NCBI GenBank assembly: GCA_007449985.2
Contig: VIIQ02000119.1
Coordinates: forward strand, 1-64,000
Reading direction: 5' to 3'
Source of the DNA: Desmodesmus armatus
Taxonomy: Eukaryota; Chlorophyta; Chlorophyceae; Sphaeropleales; Scenedesmaceae
DNA length: 64,000 nucleotides
This document shows positions 44,683 through 56,053 of the stretch, piece after piece; within the stretch, counting starts at the first letter, position 1, and every line of letters starts with the position of its first letter. The translations under genes and the position numbers were made by a program. Below the pieces are notes generated by a model. It was given only the letters and a program-made list of their open reading frames with translations. It ran no database searches and was not told where the DNA came from.

Positions 44683-47600
44683 ATGCTGCCCTTGCGTCTG
44701 TGCACACAATCGTATGCATGGGGTGTGCCAGCGTCGCTCCCCAGCAAGGTACTGGACCTGGGCCGTGCCAATGGCGTTGACGAGACGCGTGACCCCAAAC
44801 CTGATGAGACCTTTGCAGAGCTTTGGTGGGTTTCTGTGCAGCCATATGCTTCTGAGCTGACCTGAGTATTGGCCCAGCCTCATTGTGTCATCCCCAGTAT
44901 TCTAATGCACGCAAACGCACGCGTCAGGCTCCTAGGTGTAGTTCACAGGAAGCACCCTGGACGATTATCTTGTGGGTGTGCCAAACCTTGTGCTTGTGGC
45001 TTGCAGGGTTGGCACTCACCCCAGTGGTGCATCAGTGATCCCTGCCACCACTCCTGCAGCTGCTGCCAAGGGGACGCTGTCACTGGAGCAGTGGCTGGAG
45101 CACCACCCAGAGGCCCTGGGGCGCGTGCTGGCAGAGAAAAGAGCCGTGGGGTCGCTGACTGGCCGTCTACCCTACATTATGAAGGTGACACGGTGCTGGG
45201 TCAGATGTGGTGGGCATGTCCACTGGGCCTGGGTGGCCCAGATTGCTTCAGGCACTGACTCTTTGGTGCTACCCTCCGTCTCATCAATGCGCAAGCTGCG
45301 ACTCAGTTCAGTACGTCGGAAGTAGCATGCATTTGAGTTCAAATGGATGCTCCCCAAGCAGCCCAAGCTCCTTTGTGGTCATTGTTACTGTTTGTTTGCC
45401 TGCAGGTGCTGTCCATCAACAAGGCGCTGCCCCTGCAAGCTCACCCAACGAGTGATGCTGCTGGTGCATTCCATGAGGCACACCCAGATGTGAGTGATAT
45501 TTACACAGTCCCTGTAGTATGCATGCGCCACCGTGGCGCATGGCATGAAGAAGCCGCTGCCAGGGAGCAGCATAACAACATAGCAAGTGTATCTGCAGCA
45601 CTTTGATACCAGCTGCAGGCAGAGCAGCACTGCTGCTCTGTTGTTGAACAACATAGCAAGTGTATCTGCAGCACTTTGATTCCAGCTGCAGGCAGAGCAG
45701 CTTCCAAAAGGCAATGGTTTCGTCCTTGGTCTGCATCTTTGTGCATCGCTGGCGAGCAGTACACTGCTGTATGCATGCGACCTGCCATCATCGTGTGGCA
45801 CACCTACCGTTCATTGCAGCCCGGCTGTTGTAAAACGTCTGCATGTGGGCACAGCCAGCTGCTGCACAACACAGTGTGCATGCAGCCCATGCAATGATTG
45901 CACGCTGACCCCAGCACACCTAGACATCATGTGCAACAGATCATCTGATGGCTCTGTCGTGCTGCTTGCAGATGTACCCTGATGCCGCACACAAGCCTGA
46001 GATGGCCATCGCCCTGTCGGCTTTCTGTGCCTTTGCTGGGTTCCTGTCCCCAGAGCACATGTCACAGCAGCTGCAGGACTACCCCCAGCTGAATGAGGTG
46101 CTGGGTGCCAACAACATCCTGCAGTACCTGGATGCACAGGGCAAGGGGGACCACCGCAAGAGGGAGCTGGTGAGGGGGCACGTGCTTGTTGCTGTTGCTG
46201 CCTGTGTGGGCCGCCCTTGGCAAGCGCTTTGGACCTGAGCAATGCTGTCACTGACTCGGTAATGATAGTATCCGTGCATTGTGCATGCGTAGTCACTGTG
46301 CTGGGCGGCAGCACGTTTGTGGGCGGAACAGTCACCAACTGTGGCTGCGCGTTCCAAGCGCCAGGGCAGCTAGTCACAGATGCTGCTCAAGGTTTGCTGG
46401 TGGGACACGTGGAGTCACTTTATGACATTGCGGTAATGTAGGCACATGCATGATGGAGAGACTCCCAGTGCTAGGTGTAAGAGGATAAACTGTTGATCCC
46501 CCCCCCAGCCCACTGTTGATCCCCCCCAGTGCCCCAGCCCCTGCACTGAGCTCCCTGCTCTGGAACCAACACTGCTAGCAGCAAGCACTATACATGCCAT
46601 CATGGCATACGGCGTATACCTCCACCCCTTAACAAAGTGGTGCCACATCTTTTTCTGCCTGCAGGTCCTGGCTGCCATGTTTGACCACCTCCTGCTGCGC
46701 ACACCCAAGGAGATTGCCAGCACTGTCTGCAGCAGCGTGCTGACCATCATGCAGGACAAGGCCCAGTTCAAACACACTGCAGCTCCCAACAAGGCCAGCG
46801 ACAGCTCAGCACAGCCCACTGGCACCACGTCCTCCTCAGCAGGCGCCATGGAGTCTGAACAGGCTGCAACAGCAGCAGCACTGTCAGGTACTACCTGACA
46901 GTACTGAGGCTCATGGTCTGGGTCTGAAGGCTTCTTGCATCAGGTTCACTCCTGGTGCGCTTGCGCGCACACTAGCGGGCTAATCTTTGTACATTGCCAG
47001 CCAGTGTGTGTATCCTCGTGAGTACAGATCAACACTAGCAAAGATGTCTTCAGGCTATGTAGCCTGAAGAGGTCTTCATCTGCATGTGTGTTTGTAGGTC
47101 CTGATGACGTCCCCACTCAGTGTGAGCTCGCGTTGGCCCTGTCCTTGCTTGGGTCCAAGCCCGGCAGCACCAGCCAGCGCTTCGCCTTGCTGTCTGCGGT
47201 GCGGCGTGCTTGGCCTGACGACCCTGTGGGTGTGCTGAGCTGCATGATGCTGGAGGATGTTGTGCTGGCACCTGGAGAGGCCGTGATGATTCCTGCTGGC
47301 TGCCCACATGCCTACGTGTGCGGTAAGTCTCCAGGCTGCTGTCGCGGCGCCTGCGTAGTTGCACGCGCCAGTTGCAGCATGTCGTGCATGCTGAGTCAGC
47401 GTCATGCCGGCCCAGTGCAAGCTGTTGCATCCATGCTGTTCCATCTTCAACTCACAGGGAGGCGCCATCCACTGGCGTGCATCCCCTGCAGATAGAGGGT
47501 TGCGCTGTTTCGCGCCAGTGCGCATGCACTTGCAACGCCACGCAGCGCCTGGATGGAGCAGATATAGAATGCAATATGTTTATAATAATAATGTCAACAG

Positions 47601-49400
47601 CTGGCCGCTTCCGTGCAGTGGGCGGGGCATATCAAGATGCAACGCATGCTGCACCAGTAGCCTTGAATTGCAGCAGCACATCTACTTGAACGCAAGCTCA
47701 ACCCGGGGCTCCTGTTGCTGCATGGTGTTACTGCTTTTTCTTGCTCTCTCCTGCACAGGTGAGATCCTCGAGGTGCAGGCCGCCTCTAATAACACCATCA
47801 AAGGCGGCATGACAACAGAAGACGAGCCAGACGACAAGGAGGGCATGGTTACTGCATGCACAGGGGGCCTCCTGCAGGCAAGTGGCCAGGCCAACAGCCC
47901 CGCACTGCAGGCTGGTGTCAGCATCTCAGGAGCAGACGCTGCGGCCAACTTCAGTGGTACACCACAGGACGAGGCACCCAAGAGCAGCACAGGCAGGATT
48001 CATGAGGGCCCTCCTCGCCCTGTGGAGCCTCACGGACTCACTGCTGGTGGCCAGGGTGGTGCACAGATGCTGAGGATGTACCAGCCGGGAGGTGTTGAGG
48101 AGTTCCAGGTGCGTAGGAAGCAGCAAAGTTTGTGTGGGAGGTCCAGCCCCCAGCGGAGAAAGGTCTGCGTCCTGCAGTATGGTGGCTGGACATCAAGTAC
48201 TTGGTTTGCTTGCAGCAGGCTTGTATGCTGAGGGCCACGTGGTAAGGCACAACACAGCCCAGCGGGTTTGATTTGGGTTGGTTTGTACTGTGCTGACAAG
48301 GCGTTTGTGGCAGGCTGGTCAACCGCAGCACCCATCACACATGGTTGCATTGGCTAGTTGCACTCCCTGTGTCCACACACTGCAGGCCCATCATGTGAGT
48401 TGCGCAACACGGCTTTTGCGGCACTTGTGCTGCCTGTCGTCCTGCAGGTGCTGCACTGCAATGTACCTCCTGGCCACAAGTCTGAGCTGGTGGTTGACCC
48501 TGGGCCGGGTGTGCTGCTGGTCGTGAGTGGCACCGGCAAGGCGATGGTGCGTGCCTCCTGTGTGAGCGATGAGCTGGTGCTGGGGGAGACAGACCTGCAG
48601 CCAGGTGAGAGGGTGGAACAGGCTCAGCGTCCTGTGGCACTGCTAGCGCCATAAAGTAACAGTGCCTTCTAAGTTGCCGTGATGTGGTAAGTGCCGTGCA
48701 GTTCTGATGATTTGGGGTGGTGCTCCTCCACAGCTACTGCCGTTGACACCGTGGCTTGTTCCAGGCAACTTGCCTGATGAAATTTGAAATCCCTCAAAGA
48801 CAGCCCCACTCGTTGCCGCTACTGCCTGCAGGTACTGCTCTGTTCCTGTCCGCTGGGACATCCCTCAGCATCAGCACGAGCAACAACACATCAGCACTGG
48901 ATGCATGGTGAGTCCCGACTCACTGGCGGCTTGGCTGCTCAGGACATGTGCATTGCACTGTGATGCATCGTGCCTCCTGAGTTGGGTTGGCGCACCTTCG
49001 CAAGGGCGCAACCAATGTGCAGTCGTACTGCAAGGTGCTTGCTTGCTTTGCTGGTGTGCCACCGTGGCTCGAAGTCTATGCATCAAAAGATCAGTGTGAT
49101 GGATTTCATCTCAACCTGGCTGCCTGCTGCTTCTATCTTTGATGATGCAGGGTGACTACAGCCAACAACCGCATGTTTGCAGCCGCTGCCGAGGCCCCTG
49201 CAGGAGAGGTGGAGGCCATGCAGGGCCTGCAGCTACAGGCAGGTGCCACCCCTGATGCTGCTGGCAAGGCTGGTGGTGCTGCGGCAGGTGTTGAGCCGGG
49301 CGCCACCTTCACTGCAGCTGAGCAGGTAGCTGCCGGGATTATGATGGGGGCCAGCAGTCCTACCGGTGCGATGGATGCTGCACCCATGCAGCTGGACTGA
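44683..49400 (+). CDS. PMI: Phosphomannose isomerase, type I, with extra insertions (627 aa)
   Basis: Interconverts fructose-6-P and mannose-6-P in the cytosol, feeding GDP-mannose for glycosylation and ascorbate. Exons: 44683-44825, 45007-45184, 45406-45489, 45972-46169, 46665-46887, 47098-47322, 47759-48108, 48448-48604, 48832-48907, 49151-49400; 628 codons in phase. Motifs: FAELWVGTHPSG, VLSINKALPLQAHP (Zn-binding Gln and His), HKPEMAIALSAF (Zn Glu), and PGEAVMIPAGCPHAYVCGE (Zn His). Usual length is 400-450. The excess lies in a Ser/Ala/Thr linker at the end of exon 5, a low-complexity loop in exon 7 and an Ala/Gly-rich C-terminus. TGTAA is at 49743. Intron 3 holds a 75-bp tandem duplication (45575-45705). 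Confidence 0.93.
45575..45705 (+). repeat. 75-bp tandem duplication in PMI intron 3
   Basis: AACATAGCAAGTGTATCTGC...GGCAGAGCAGC occurs twice, 74 bp apart, nearly identical. Confidence 0.9.
48341..48382 (+). repeat. Dispersed repeat B, copy 4 (PMI intron 7)
   Basis: Copy of the 3' half (ATGGTTGCATTGGCTAGTTG...), with one substitution relative to copy 3. Confidence 0.8.
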
Positions 49401-50308
49401 TGCTGATATGTACCAGTGTAGTATACCATGTGCCGTACTACGGGCATGTGGGAGATGCTGCTGTGCTTGGGGAAGCTTACAGTTGAGTTTTGCAGCGTGA
49501 TTGCTGCCCCACTTGTGGTTGGCATGTTCTGCTGATCTGGCTTCTTCTGATGAGCAAGTGCGCACTTGACGGTGCTGTGCATGCGACGCTTGAACATTGC
49601 TGAGTAATTATGATGCTGGTGGGGTCTGGCATGCACGGTAGCTTGCAAGCCGCCCAGCTGTATGTACAGCTGGAGATGAGTGTACCGGCCTTTTGCATTC
49701 CCGCCCAAACATGGGCGACATGCCGCCAGTCTCTTGTGCCTTGTGTAATAGGGGATATGCTGCTCTCAGTTATCAAAACATGTCCAGCTAGGTGTGTCAA
49801 TGGAGCTATTGGTCAGCCTGTCCTGACTCAGGCTGCTCTGGCAGAGCAAAGTAAACCACTCTGATGTTACATAGTGACAGCAGCAAAAAAAGAGACTTGT
49901 GCACGCAATACCAAGGACATACACAGACATAACTGAGGATCCTGACAGACATCATGACAACAAAACACAATGCGGCATGCATGCAAGCTTGAGCCTGACA
50001 AAAGTAGTATCACCATGAGGTGGCCCTTGAGGCCCTGCAGCATGTGTCACTGACGCACTGAGTGCTGGCAACAACAAAGAAAGGGGTCGCGTAAAGAGGA
50101 CCATGATCACTGCAGTGCTGAAAAAAGAGATGACAACAGAACTTGCCCTATAGACAAGGGCGGCAGCAAAATTGAGAAAAAAAGAAACAGTGTTGCTGTG
50201 CGGGAACAGCTGAAGCGTGCACGAGTCAGCACACAGGGTACATCAGTGCAGTAAACAGACAAAACAGCCCGAGCGCAAAAGCCCCCCGTGGCATCTTCGC
50301 CTGGGTGC
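49401..50308. other. Convergent intergenic region PMI / CAP gene
   Basis: TGTAA for PMI at 49743-49747 and TTACA (TGTAA on the minus strand) at 49867-49871 for the CAP gene sit 120 bp apart. A-rich sequence around 49880-50200 has no ORF of note. Confidence 0.55.
49743..49747 (+). terminator. TGTAA polyadenylation signal, PMI
   Basis: 343 nt past the stop. Confidence 0.5.
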
Positions 50309-52368
50309 TCAGTTGCGGGGTGGGAGGACGTTCTCGCGCACGCGGCCCACGTAGTTGCCTGCAGGGCTGTAGTTGCACACATACAGCGGGCTGCCGCCGC
50401 ATGATGAGTAGCCACAGCCCAACTGGGTGGTGCCCTTCCACACCTGCAGGAGGCAAATGGCAAACCAGCAGGGCTGATTGGGGTGGTTGGGGCTGGTGCT
50501 TGAGTGACGCCGGTCATGAGCTCAACATGCCGAGCAGATTTCTGCATGCTGTGACGGGCAGACCTCTGTGTTTGTCAAAGAGTCGACCCATGGTGCACAG
50601 GACAAACACGACCTTGGATGTGTAAGCCTCAAGCTACAGATATTTCTACTCACAATCTGCGTGAAGTGACCTGCTCCGGAAATTTGACCGCTGCTGTAGG
50701 AGTAGCCGTTGGACTCGGAGTACCAGGCCGTCACAGCAGCATCAAAGCTCCTATAACCCTGTGCAGGGAAGTCCAAGGTGCACGCAGGGCAGTGATGTGT
50801 GAGGGAGCATGCGAGTGCGGGACACAAAAACCTCCACTCCACTCTCACCATGTCAAGCAAGTCGTGTTGACATACTATGACAGGTAGTACCTGTCAGACA
50901 CATCCCTCACAGTGAATGTAAAAGGCCAGGACACATGGCAAAATACGACAGACATGCAGTCATGGGGGGCGGCTGGTTGCGATGAACGCACGGACCTTGG
51001 CCAGGTTCTCTCCATAATTGTTGGAGGAGTGCTTCATCACACAGCCACGGGAGTAAGACTGTGCTGTGGCGGCGATGCTGGAGGACCATGTCAGGGCAGG
51101 GGCGCCATGCTTTGCCCGATAGGAGTTGTGCTGAGCAAGGACGCCCTGCAGGACTGCAGACCACAGCAGCGGTAGGCAGGGTCAAGGCAGAGGTGGGTTT
51201 CAGTGGCAGGCTCAAGAGTATGTGCACATGTTTGTGCGGGTGTGGGGGCAGCCATTCATGCTGGGTGCAGTTTAGCACAGCCTTGTAGCCTGGGCTGTGC
51301 CACTGCACTGCGGCAGTGCACGGTGTAGGCAGTGCAAGCAAACTGACAACCCCAGCTGCACTGCAATTATGCAACTCATTGCCTCATGTCATGTGGTGCA
51401 TGGACCAATTCAGCATGTTTCTGCCATGTGTCAAAGTAAACAGTCCCTTGAACAATATGCTTGCTGCGTGCTGGGCTATGTTGGTTGGTTGTAGTTTGGT
51501 TGGTGCTGGCTGTCTACAGCTGTCTGAATCCTGCCATGCTATATCCCAGCGAGGTCTGCATGACCCACCTGAGTCAGACACGGCGTCTCCGCCACCACTT
51601 GTGTTGTCTTGGCTGTTGTCAGACCCGGTGGAACCTGTGTTGTCTGGGTTGCTGTCACCACCGGACCCGGTGCCTGCGCTGGTGTCTTGGCCGTCTCCAC
51701 CACTGCCGGTAGAGGGTTGGTCGCCACCATTGCCGGAGGAGGGTTGGTAGCCGCCACTGCCAGTAGAGGGTTGGTAGCCACCACTGCCGGAGGAGGGTTG
51801 GTAGCCACCGCTGCCGGACGTGTCAGAGGACCAGCCTGACTTGTACTTGTCATAGGTCTGCTTCAGCCGATCTTGCCAGGAGGTGCTGCCGGAGGTGCGA
51901 CTTGACCACCAGGAGGGCTGACTGCCAGACGACTCAGACCTTGTCCCGTCGGACCAGCCCCCGTACTCTTGCTGGGAGTCACCTGCAAGGAGAGCAGACG
52001 AGCACAGCCAGATGTCAGACACAGTGCAGTCTTCGCCAGAGAGCAACCAGATACGTGGAGCACAGTGGATACGCGACATAAGGGGATTGATTTATAGACG
52101 CAGCGAACCTGCCGTCCTCGTCTGAAACATTTGAAGCTTCTGCTGATGTGGCTGACCTGCTGCTGCTGTTCGAGCGGGAAGAGGCAGGAGGCTGCATGCA
52201 GCCGGCAATCCTGCGCGATTGGACAGGTTCCAAATATGCAAAGCGCTTCGGCATCCGCTTACCACCGAAGGCGCTCTTCCAATCAAACCCCTGACGGGCA
52301 GACGCGCCAGCAGAGCAGGCCAGCAGGAGAGCGGCCGTCAAAGCGATTGCAGAGAAGATGCGATTCAT
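50309..52368 (-). CDS. Secreted CAP/SCP (PR-1-like) protein with Gly/Ser/Tyr-Gln-Pro linker (305 aa)
   Basis: Exons: 52368-52263, 51982-51569, 51153-50996, 50758-50654, 50443-50309; 306 codons in phase. The signal peptide is MNRIFSAIALTAALLLACSA. The linker (exon 2) contains four imperfect 9-residue GGYQPSSGS/GGYQPSTGS units and acidic Asp/Asn/Ser-rich stretches. The C-terminal CAP domain shows LAQHNSYRAKHGAPALTW, CVMKHSSNNYGENLAKV, AVTAWYSE...GHFTQIVWKGT and LGCGYSSC...YVCNYSPAGN, including the CAP1-type GHFTQIVW signature and paired cysteines. CAP proteins are secreted; in algae their roles (wall or matrix) are unproven. It is head-to-head with the SUN-like gene. Confidence 0.9.
51720..51815 (-). 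repeat. 27-bp tandem repeats encoding GGYQPSSGS units
   Basis: Four in-frame units in the CAP gene linker, differing by a few substitutions (SSGS, STGS, SSGN, STGS). Confidence 0.9.
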
Positions 52369-52789
52369 GATGCTGATTTGGGCCGGTGGGGAAGTATCGC
52401 TGGGGTGTTGGGTTGCAGGGGTGAGAGAGCCTGATCAAATTACTGGCTGGACCGGTCCGTGGACACTATTGTAATAGGCGCAGCCTGCGAGGGTTGCTAG
52501 AGCACTTGGATTGCTTCTAAGACCTATTTAAGGGCTCGTTACAAATTTGAATTCGCGCCCGTCGGACTTCAATCGGATGGATGTGCCCTGCGTGGCCAAC
52601 CAACATGCAGACACATTATTAATGCAATAGTGATTTTTCTGGCACGGTGCGCACGGCAGCCAGTCATTCTTGGTGCCGATACCGATACATGTGCTACTGC
52701 TGCTGAGCAACGCTCCAAACTTGCTGTGCAGTCCTGATCCGTTCAGATTGCCTGTCCAAACATCGTCAAGACCACATCCGTCTAGCAGC
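52369..52789. promoter_or_regulatory. Divergent promoter region CAP / SUN-like gene with TATTTAAG
   Basis: TATTTAAG at 52525-52532 is a plausible TATA box for the + strand SUN-like gene. The remaining sequence to 52369 must drive the CAP gene. Confidence 0.55.
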
Positions 52790-54826
52790 ATGTCGGCCAG
52801 GCGGGGAGGCAAGAAAAAGACACAGCCAAAGCAGCAGACGCTGCTGACAGCCGATGATGACGCTGCCCCCCAGCGTCCAGCCACCCTGACAACCCCTGCC
52901 AGCCCTGCTGTGGTCATGCAGCAGCTTGCCAGCAGGGCCATCACACCTGTCGTCACAGCAGCAAAGGCAATCACCACTGCTGTTCTCACCATGCCTGCCA
53001 TAGCAGAGGGTGCGACCGTTGGCACAGCACAGGTCGACAACGATGAGCCGCAGTCCCCAGGGCCCTCTGCAGGCATCCAGCAGCCAGCATTTGCTATGAC
53101 AGCACAGAAGCTCTTCGCAGACAGCCACCCTCAGGAGGACCAGGTCCACAGCCAAGAAGCAGCAGCAGTCCAGGAGTCACCTGCACAGGAGCCTGAGGCC
53201 CCAGCCAGCAGCGAGCAGCACGAAGATGACCCGCAGCAGACAGCAGCAGAGGGCCCCTCCCTGTGGCAGCGCACCCAGCAGCTCTGCAGCACAGGGATCA
53301 GGACTGCAGCACACAGCTGCAGCTGGAGGGGTGGATTGCTGCTGTGTGCTGCGGTCCTGATCCCTGTGCTGGTTGCCATCACCGTGCAAGGCCAAGTGCT
53401 CAAGTCGCAGGCGCATGCGCTGCGCATGCAGCAGGAGCTTGTCGCAGCACAAGCGCAAGCATTGCAGGAGCTGCGCCAGGAGCTGCAGGCAACATCAGCA
53501 CAGCTACCCAGCCTCAAAAGCACAGCGCATGCAACCGAGAGCAGCCTCAGCACTCTCACAGCAGAACAGACGGCGCTGTTGGCCAGCCTCGAGGGCTTGA
53601 CTGCCAGCACACAGCACCTGGCAGCACAGCTCGGCCACATGAACCACAGCCAGCAGGCCGGCCAGCAGGCATGGGAGCTGCTCCAAGCTGTTGCTGCCCA
53701 TAACTGCTCCAATGCGCCAGAAGGTGATGCTGCATGTGCTGAGCAGAGCGCTGCAAGCATACACAACGCCTCAGCAGCCCTCAAGTCCCTCCTGCTGCAG
53801 TCCCTGCGGCAACACCAACAACAACAGCAGCAGCAGGAGAAGAAGGAGGCCCAGGACAAGGCGCAACAGCAGGCCTTCACACAGGCACCCGCGCCCCTGC
53901 CTGACATCGCCCTGGCAGACTGCGGTGCTCGCATCGTCTTCTCAACCCCAGTCAATGCAAGCGCTATGCCTCACCTGACCCGCAGCCCTGCAGTCCAGCA
54001 CAGCAGCAGTGCAGCGCTGGCTATCGCCATGTTCCAACAGCTTCAGGCAGCCCTCAAGCCCAAGCACCAGTCTGCAGACCTGCATACCAGTGCAGAACCT
54101 GCTGCTGCCATGGCGGGCAGTGCTGATGCAGAGCACAAGGCAGCAATGGCCGAGCTGCAGCAGCACCAGCTGCTGCTACACAAGGTGTTGCTGCGTCCTG
54201 CAAGCGGTCTGCTGCCTGTTTCCTGCATACCCATGGTGCAACCCCTGCATGGAGCCCCTGTGCTGGTTGAGATCCAGCTACCGCAGCCTGCATATGTTCA
54301 CAGTGTGGCTGTGCAGGCATCGCATGCTGATGGCAGTACCTCAGCGCATGGCACAGTTGACGCAGCTGCAGCTTTCTCAGGCCGTGTGTCTGTTGCGCTG
54401 CTCAACAGCAGCAGCTGCAGTGGCCCAGCAGTCTCATGCATGCGCATGCACAGTGCTGCTGCAGACTCCGCGGCAGCTGAGGGCAGCATGGTTGAAGCTT
54501 TGGACAGTGTAGCTGGGGCTGCGCCGCCAGTAACCTCGTCATTGAAGCACGCAAGCCCTGCACACAGCCGTGGTTCTCATGCGATTGGTGATGTCCTCAA
54601 GCCTGGTGTGGTTGCTGCTGTTTATGACGGCGCCGCTGGGCCTGGCTCTGGGCGTGTGGTTATCCCTGTGGCTGCCAAGGGTGCAGCGGCTGGTGGCGTC
54701 AGCGGCGGTGGCGTGCTTGCTGATAGGGTGGTAGTGGTTGTGCAGGACAGTCAGGGCAGTTCTGGTATGTGCATGGGCCGCATCAGTGTTCATGGCCGCC
54801 CTTCTGATCCTGAGGCCTTCTGTTAG
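52790..54826 (+). CDS. SUN-domain-like nuclear-envelope protein (678 aa, single exon)
   Basis: The start MSARRGGKKKTQ is the first in-frame ATG; the upstream open stretch has none. Layout: basic/acidic low-complexity N-terminus (1-180), one membrane segment (GGLLLCAAVLIPVLVAITVQ, ~182-202), an Ala/Gln/Leu coiled coil (~205-340), and a C-terminal domain from ~371. That domain starts DIALADCGARIVFST (SUN domains start with a similar DYALASAGA-type motif), has VLVEIQLPQPAYVHSVAVQA in the position of the SUN 'LSRPI' strand, and ends MCMGRISVHG, like the SUN terminal YRVRVHG. SUN proteins bind KASH partners in the perinuclear space (LINC complex). A long Ala/Ser-rich insertion splits the domain. 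Lack of introns is odd here and could indicate a retrocopy. The assignment is inferred from short motifs. Confidence 0.6.
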   Translation: MSARRGGKKKTQPKQQTLLTADDDAAPQRPATLTTPASPAVVMQQLASRAITPVVTAAKAITTAVLTMPAIAEGATVGTAQVDNDEPQSPGPSAGIQQPAFAMTAQKLFADSHPQEDQVHSQEAAAVQESPAQEPEAPASSEQHEDDPQQTAAEGPSLWQRTQQLCSTGIRTAAHSCSWRGGLLLCAAVLIPVLVAITVQGQVLKSQAHALRMQQELVAAQAQALQELRQELQATSAQLPSLKSTAHATESSLSTLTAEQTALLASLEGLTASTQHLAAQLGHMNHSQQAGQQAWELLQAVAAHNCSNAPEGDAACAEQSAASIHNASAALKSLLLQSLRQHQQQQQQQEKKEAQDKAQQQAFTQAPAPLPDIALADCGARIVFSTPVNASAMPHLTRSPAVQHSSSAALAIAMFQQLQAALKPKHQSADLHTSAEPAAAMAGSADAEHKAAMAELQQHQLLLHKVLLRPASGLLPVSCIPMVQPLHGAPVLVEIQLPQPAYVHSVAVQASHADGSTSAHGTVDAAAAFSGRVSVALLNSSSCSGPAVSCMRMHSAAADSAAAEGSMVEALDSVAGAAPPVTSSLKHASPAHSRGSHAIGDVLKPGVVAAVYDGAAGPGSGRVVIPVAAKGAAAGGVSGGGVLADRVVVVVQDSQGSSGMCMGRISVHGRPSDPEAFC

Positions 54827-55278
54827 ACTTGAAGTGCCCAAATCAGCGTGTTGTTCCAGCTTTCAAAGAGGCCAGATTTCATGCGGCGCATGATGGAGCT
54901 TTTGGCCTGTGACGGCTGCAGCGCGATTTGCATCTTCGGGTGTGTGGGTTTTGTGACAAGTGGTGTTTGGGTGGGCAGCTTTTGACTGTTTGTGTGCAGT
55001 GTAGCTGGTGTATTATGTACAACCAGCCCTGTTATGACTGAATGGCCATCATTGGGTGTCCGGTGGGTGTCTGACAAAGTAGGGTTATTTGCTTGTCTGA
55101 GCTGATGTGGTGGCAAGGCTCGCACGGGCTGCAACTGTGCAGTGCTTCTCAGGTGTCACAAAGCAGGCTGGGTCTGGTATTCATCTAAAAACATGTGCTG
55201 GCTGAGGCTTTGGAGGTGTTGCCATAAATTTGCAAACAGCTGGGCTGTTTCAGTGCAAGTGAGGACTTCATTGACGAT
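54827..55278. other. SUN-like gene 3' region
   Basis: T/G-rich on the + strand, no ORF, and no TGTAA was found before the transposon at 55283. Confidence 0.4.
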
Positions 55279-55282
55279 TTAA

Positions 55283-56049
55283 GGGGGAAGGATACAATTG
55301 ATTGGGGTGGCAGGACTGAGCAGCACAGGTGTCTGCTGGCAAACTTATGGGTCTTTTTCATGACTTACACATTCTTAGGGGTGGCCCGGACCATCTGGGG
55401 CTGATGCCACCCCTGTCTGGTCTACTGTAGGGCCTGGCACACCACAGGGGTGCAGCAAGAGGGGCCCTGTGGGGGATGATCATGGCCTAGTTTTGCTAAG
55501 AGCAAAACTAGGCCATGATGTCAAAGACAAAAACAGTCATTTGTGAACAAAGAAGTCTTTCGTTGCTATCCGGTCCGATTCCGTATTCCCAATCGTCTCC
55601 CACCGATCTGCTGCACCCATCACTGCTGCAGCAAGTTTCGGAATACAGTCTGCCATCGCGATGAATCAGTAGCATGCTGATATGCATGTCATCATACTGT
55701 AGCGCGGGCGTGTCGTAAAAGGTCCTCAGGAGCCTATGATGGCTACAGCCAGTTGATGAGTGGGACCACGTGCTGTTGCCACTCCCAAGGAGCTTCGAAC
55801 ACCAAGAAAAGCACTCAAGACAATCGATGACAGTCAGAAGTTTTGTTATGGCTTTCCAAGACACCCTGTATGGGTCCCTGTGGACAATTATCACCTGGCA
55901 CTGCCAGGTCACACCCCTAGTGCTACCCTAAAGTCCAAGCTTGGGGTTTTGCAAAAAGGCCTTGCGGTGGTCATGAGGACCTTACATGTAACCTAAATCC
56001 AAGTTTTCGTGCGCAACAGCCTCTGGAATGCTAATTGTATCCTTCCCCC
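55283..56049. mobile_element. TTAA-flanked transposon remnant with 17-bp terminal inverted repeats (767 bp)
   Basis: Left end GGGGGAAGGATACAATT (55283-55299) and right end AATTGTATCCTTCCCCC (56033-56049) are perfect inverted repeats. TTAA lies directly outside each end (55279-55282, 56050-56053) as a target-site duplication. A TTAA target is used by the piggyBac and Kolobok superfamilies. Purine-start termini fit Kolobok better than the CCC-start piggyBac. The ORF at 55912-55508 (minus, 134 codons) shows no recognisable transposase motif, so the element is probably non-autonomous. Confidence 0.75.
55483..55519. repeat. Perfect 17-bp palindrome arms inside the TTAA element
   Basis: CATGGCCTAGTTTTGCT and its reverse complement, separated by 3 nt, form a strong hairpin about 200 bp from the left end. 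It may be a second, internal or nested terminus. Confidence 0.9.
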
Positions 56050-56053
56050 TTAA

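Noticed and set aside
47404..48231. 275-codon ORF across PMI exons 6-7
   Set aside because: The read-through includes intron 6. Only 47759-48108 joins in phase with conserved PMI sequence.
55508..55912. 134-codon minus-strand ORF as an independent gene
   Set aside because: It lies wholly inside the TTAA-flanked element and has no recognisable domain. Treated as transposon sequence.
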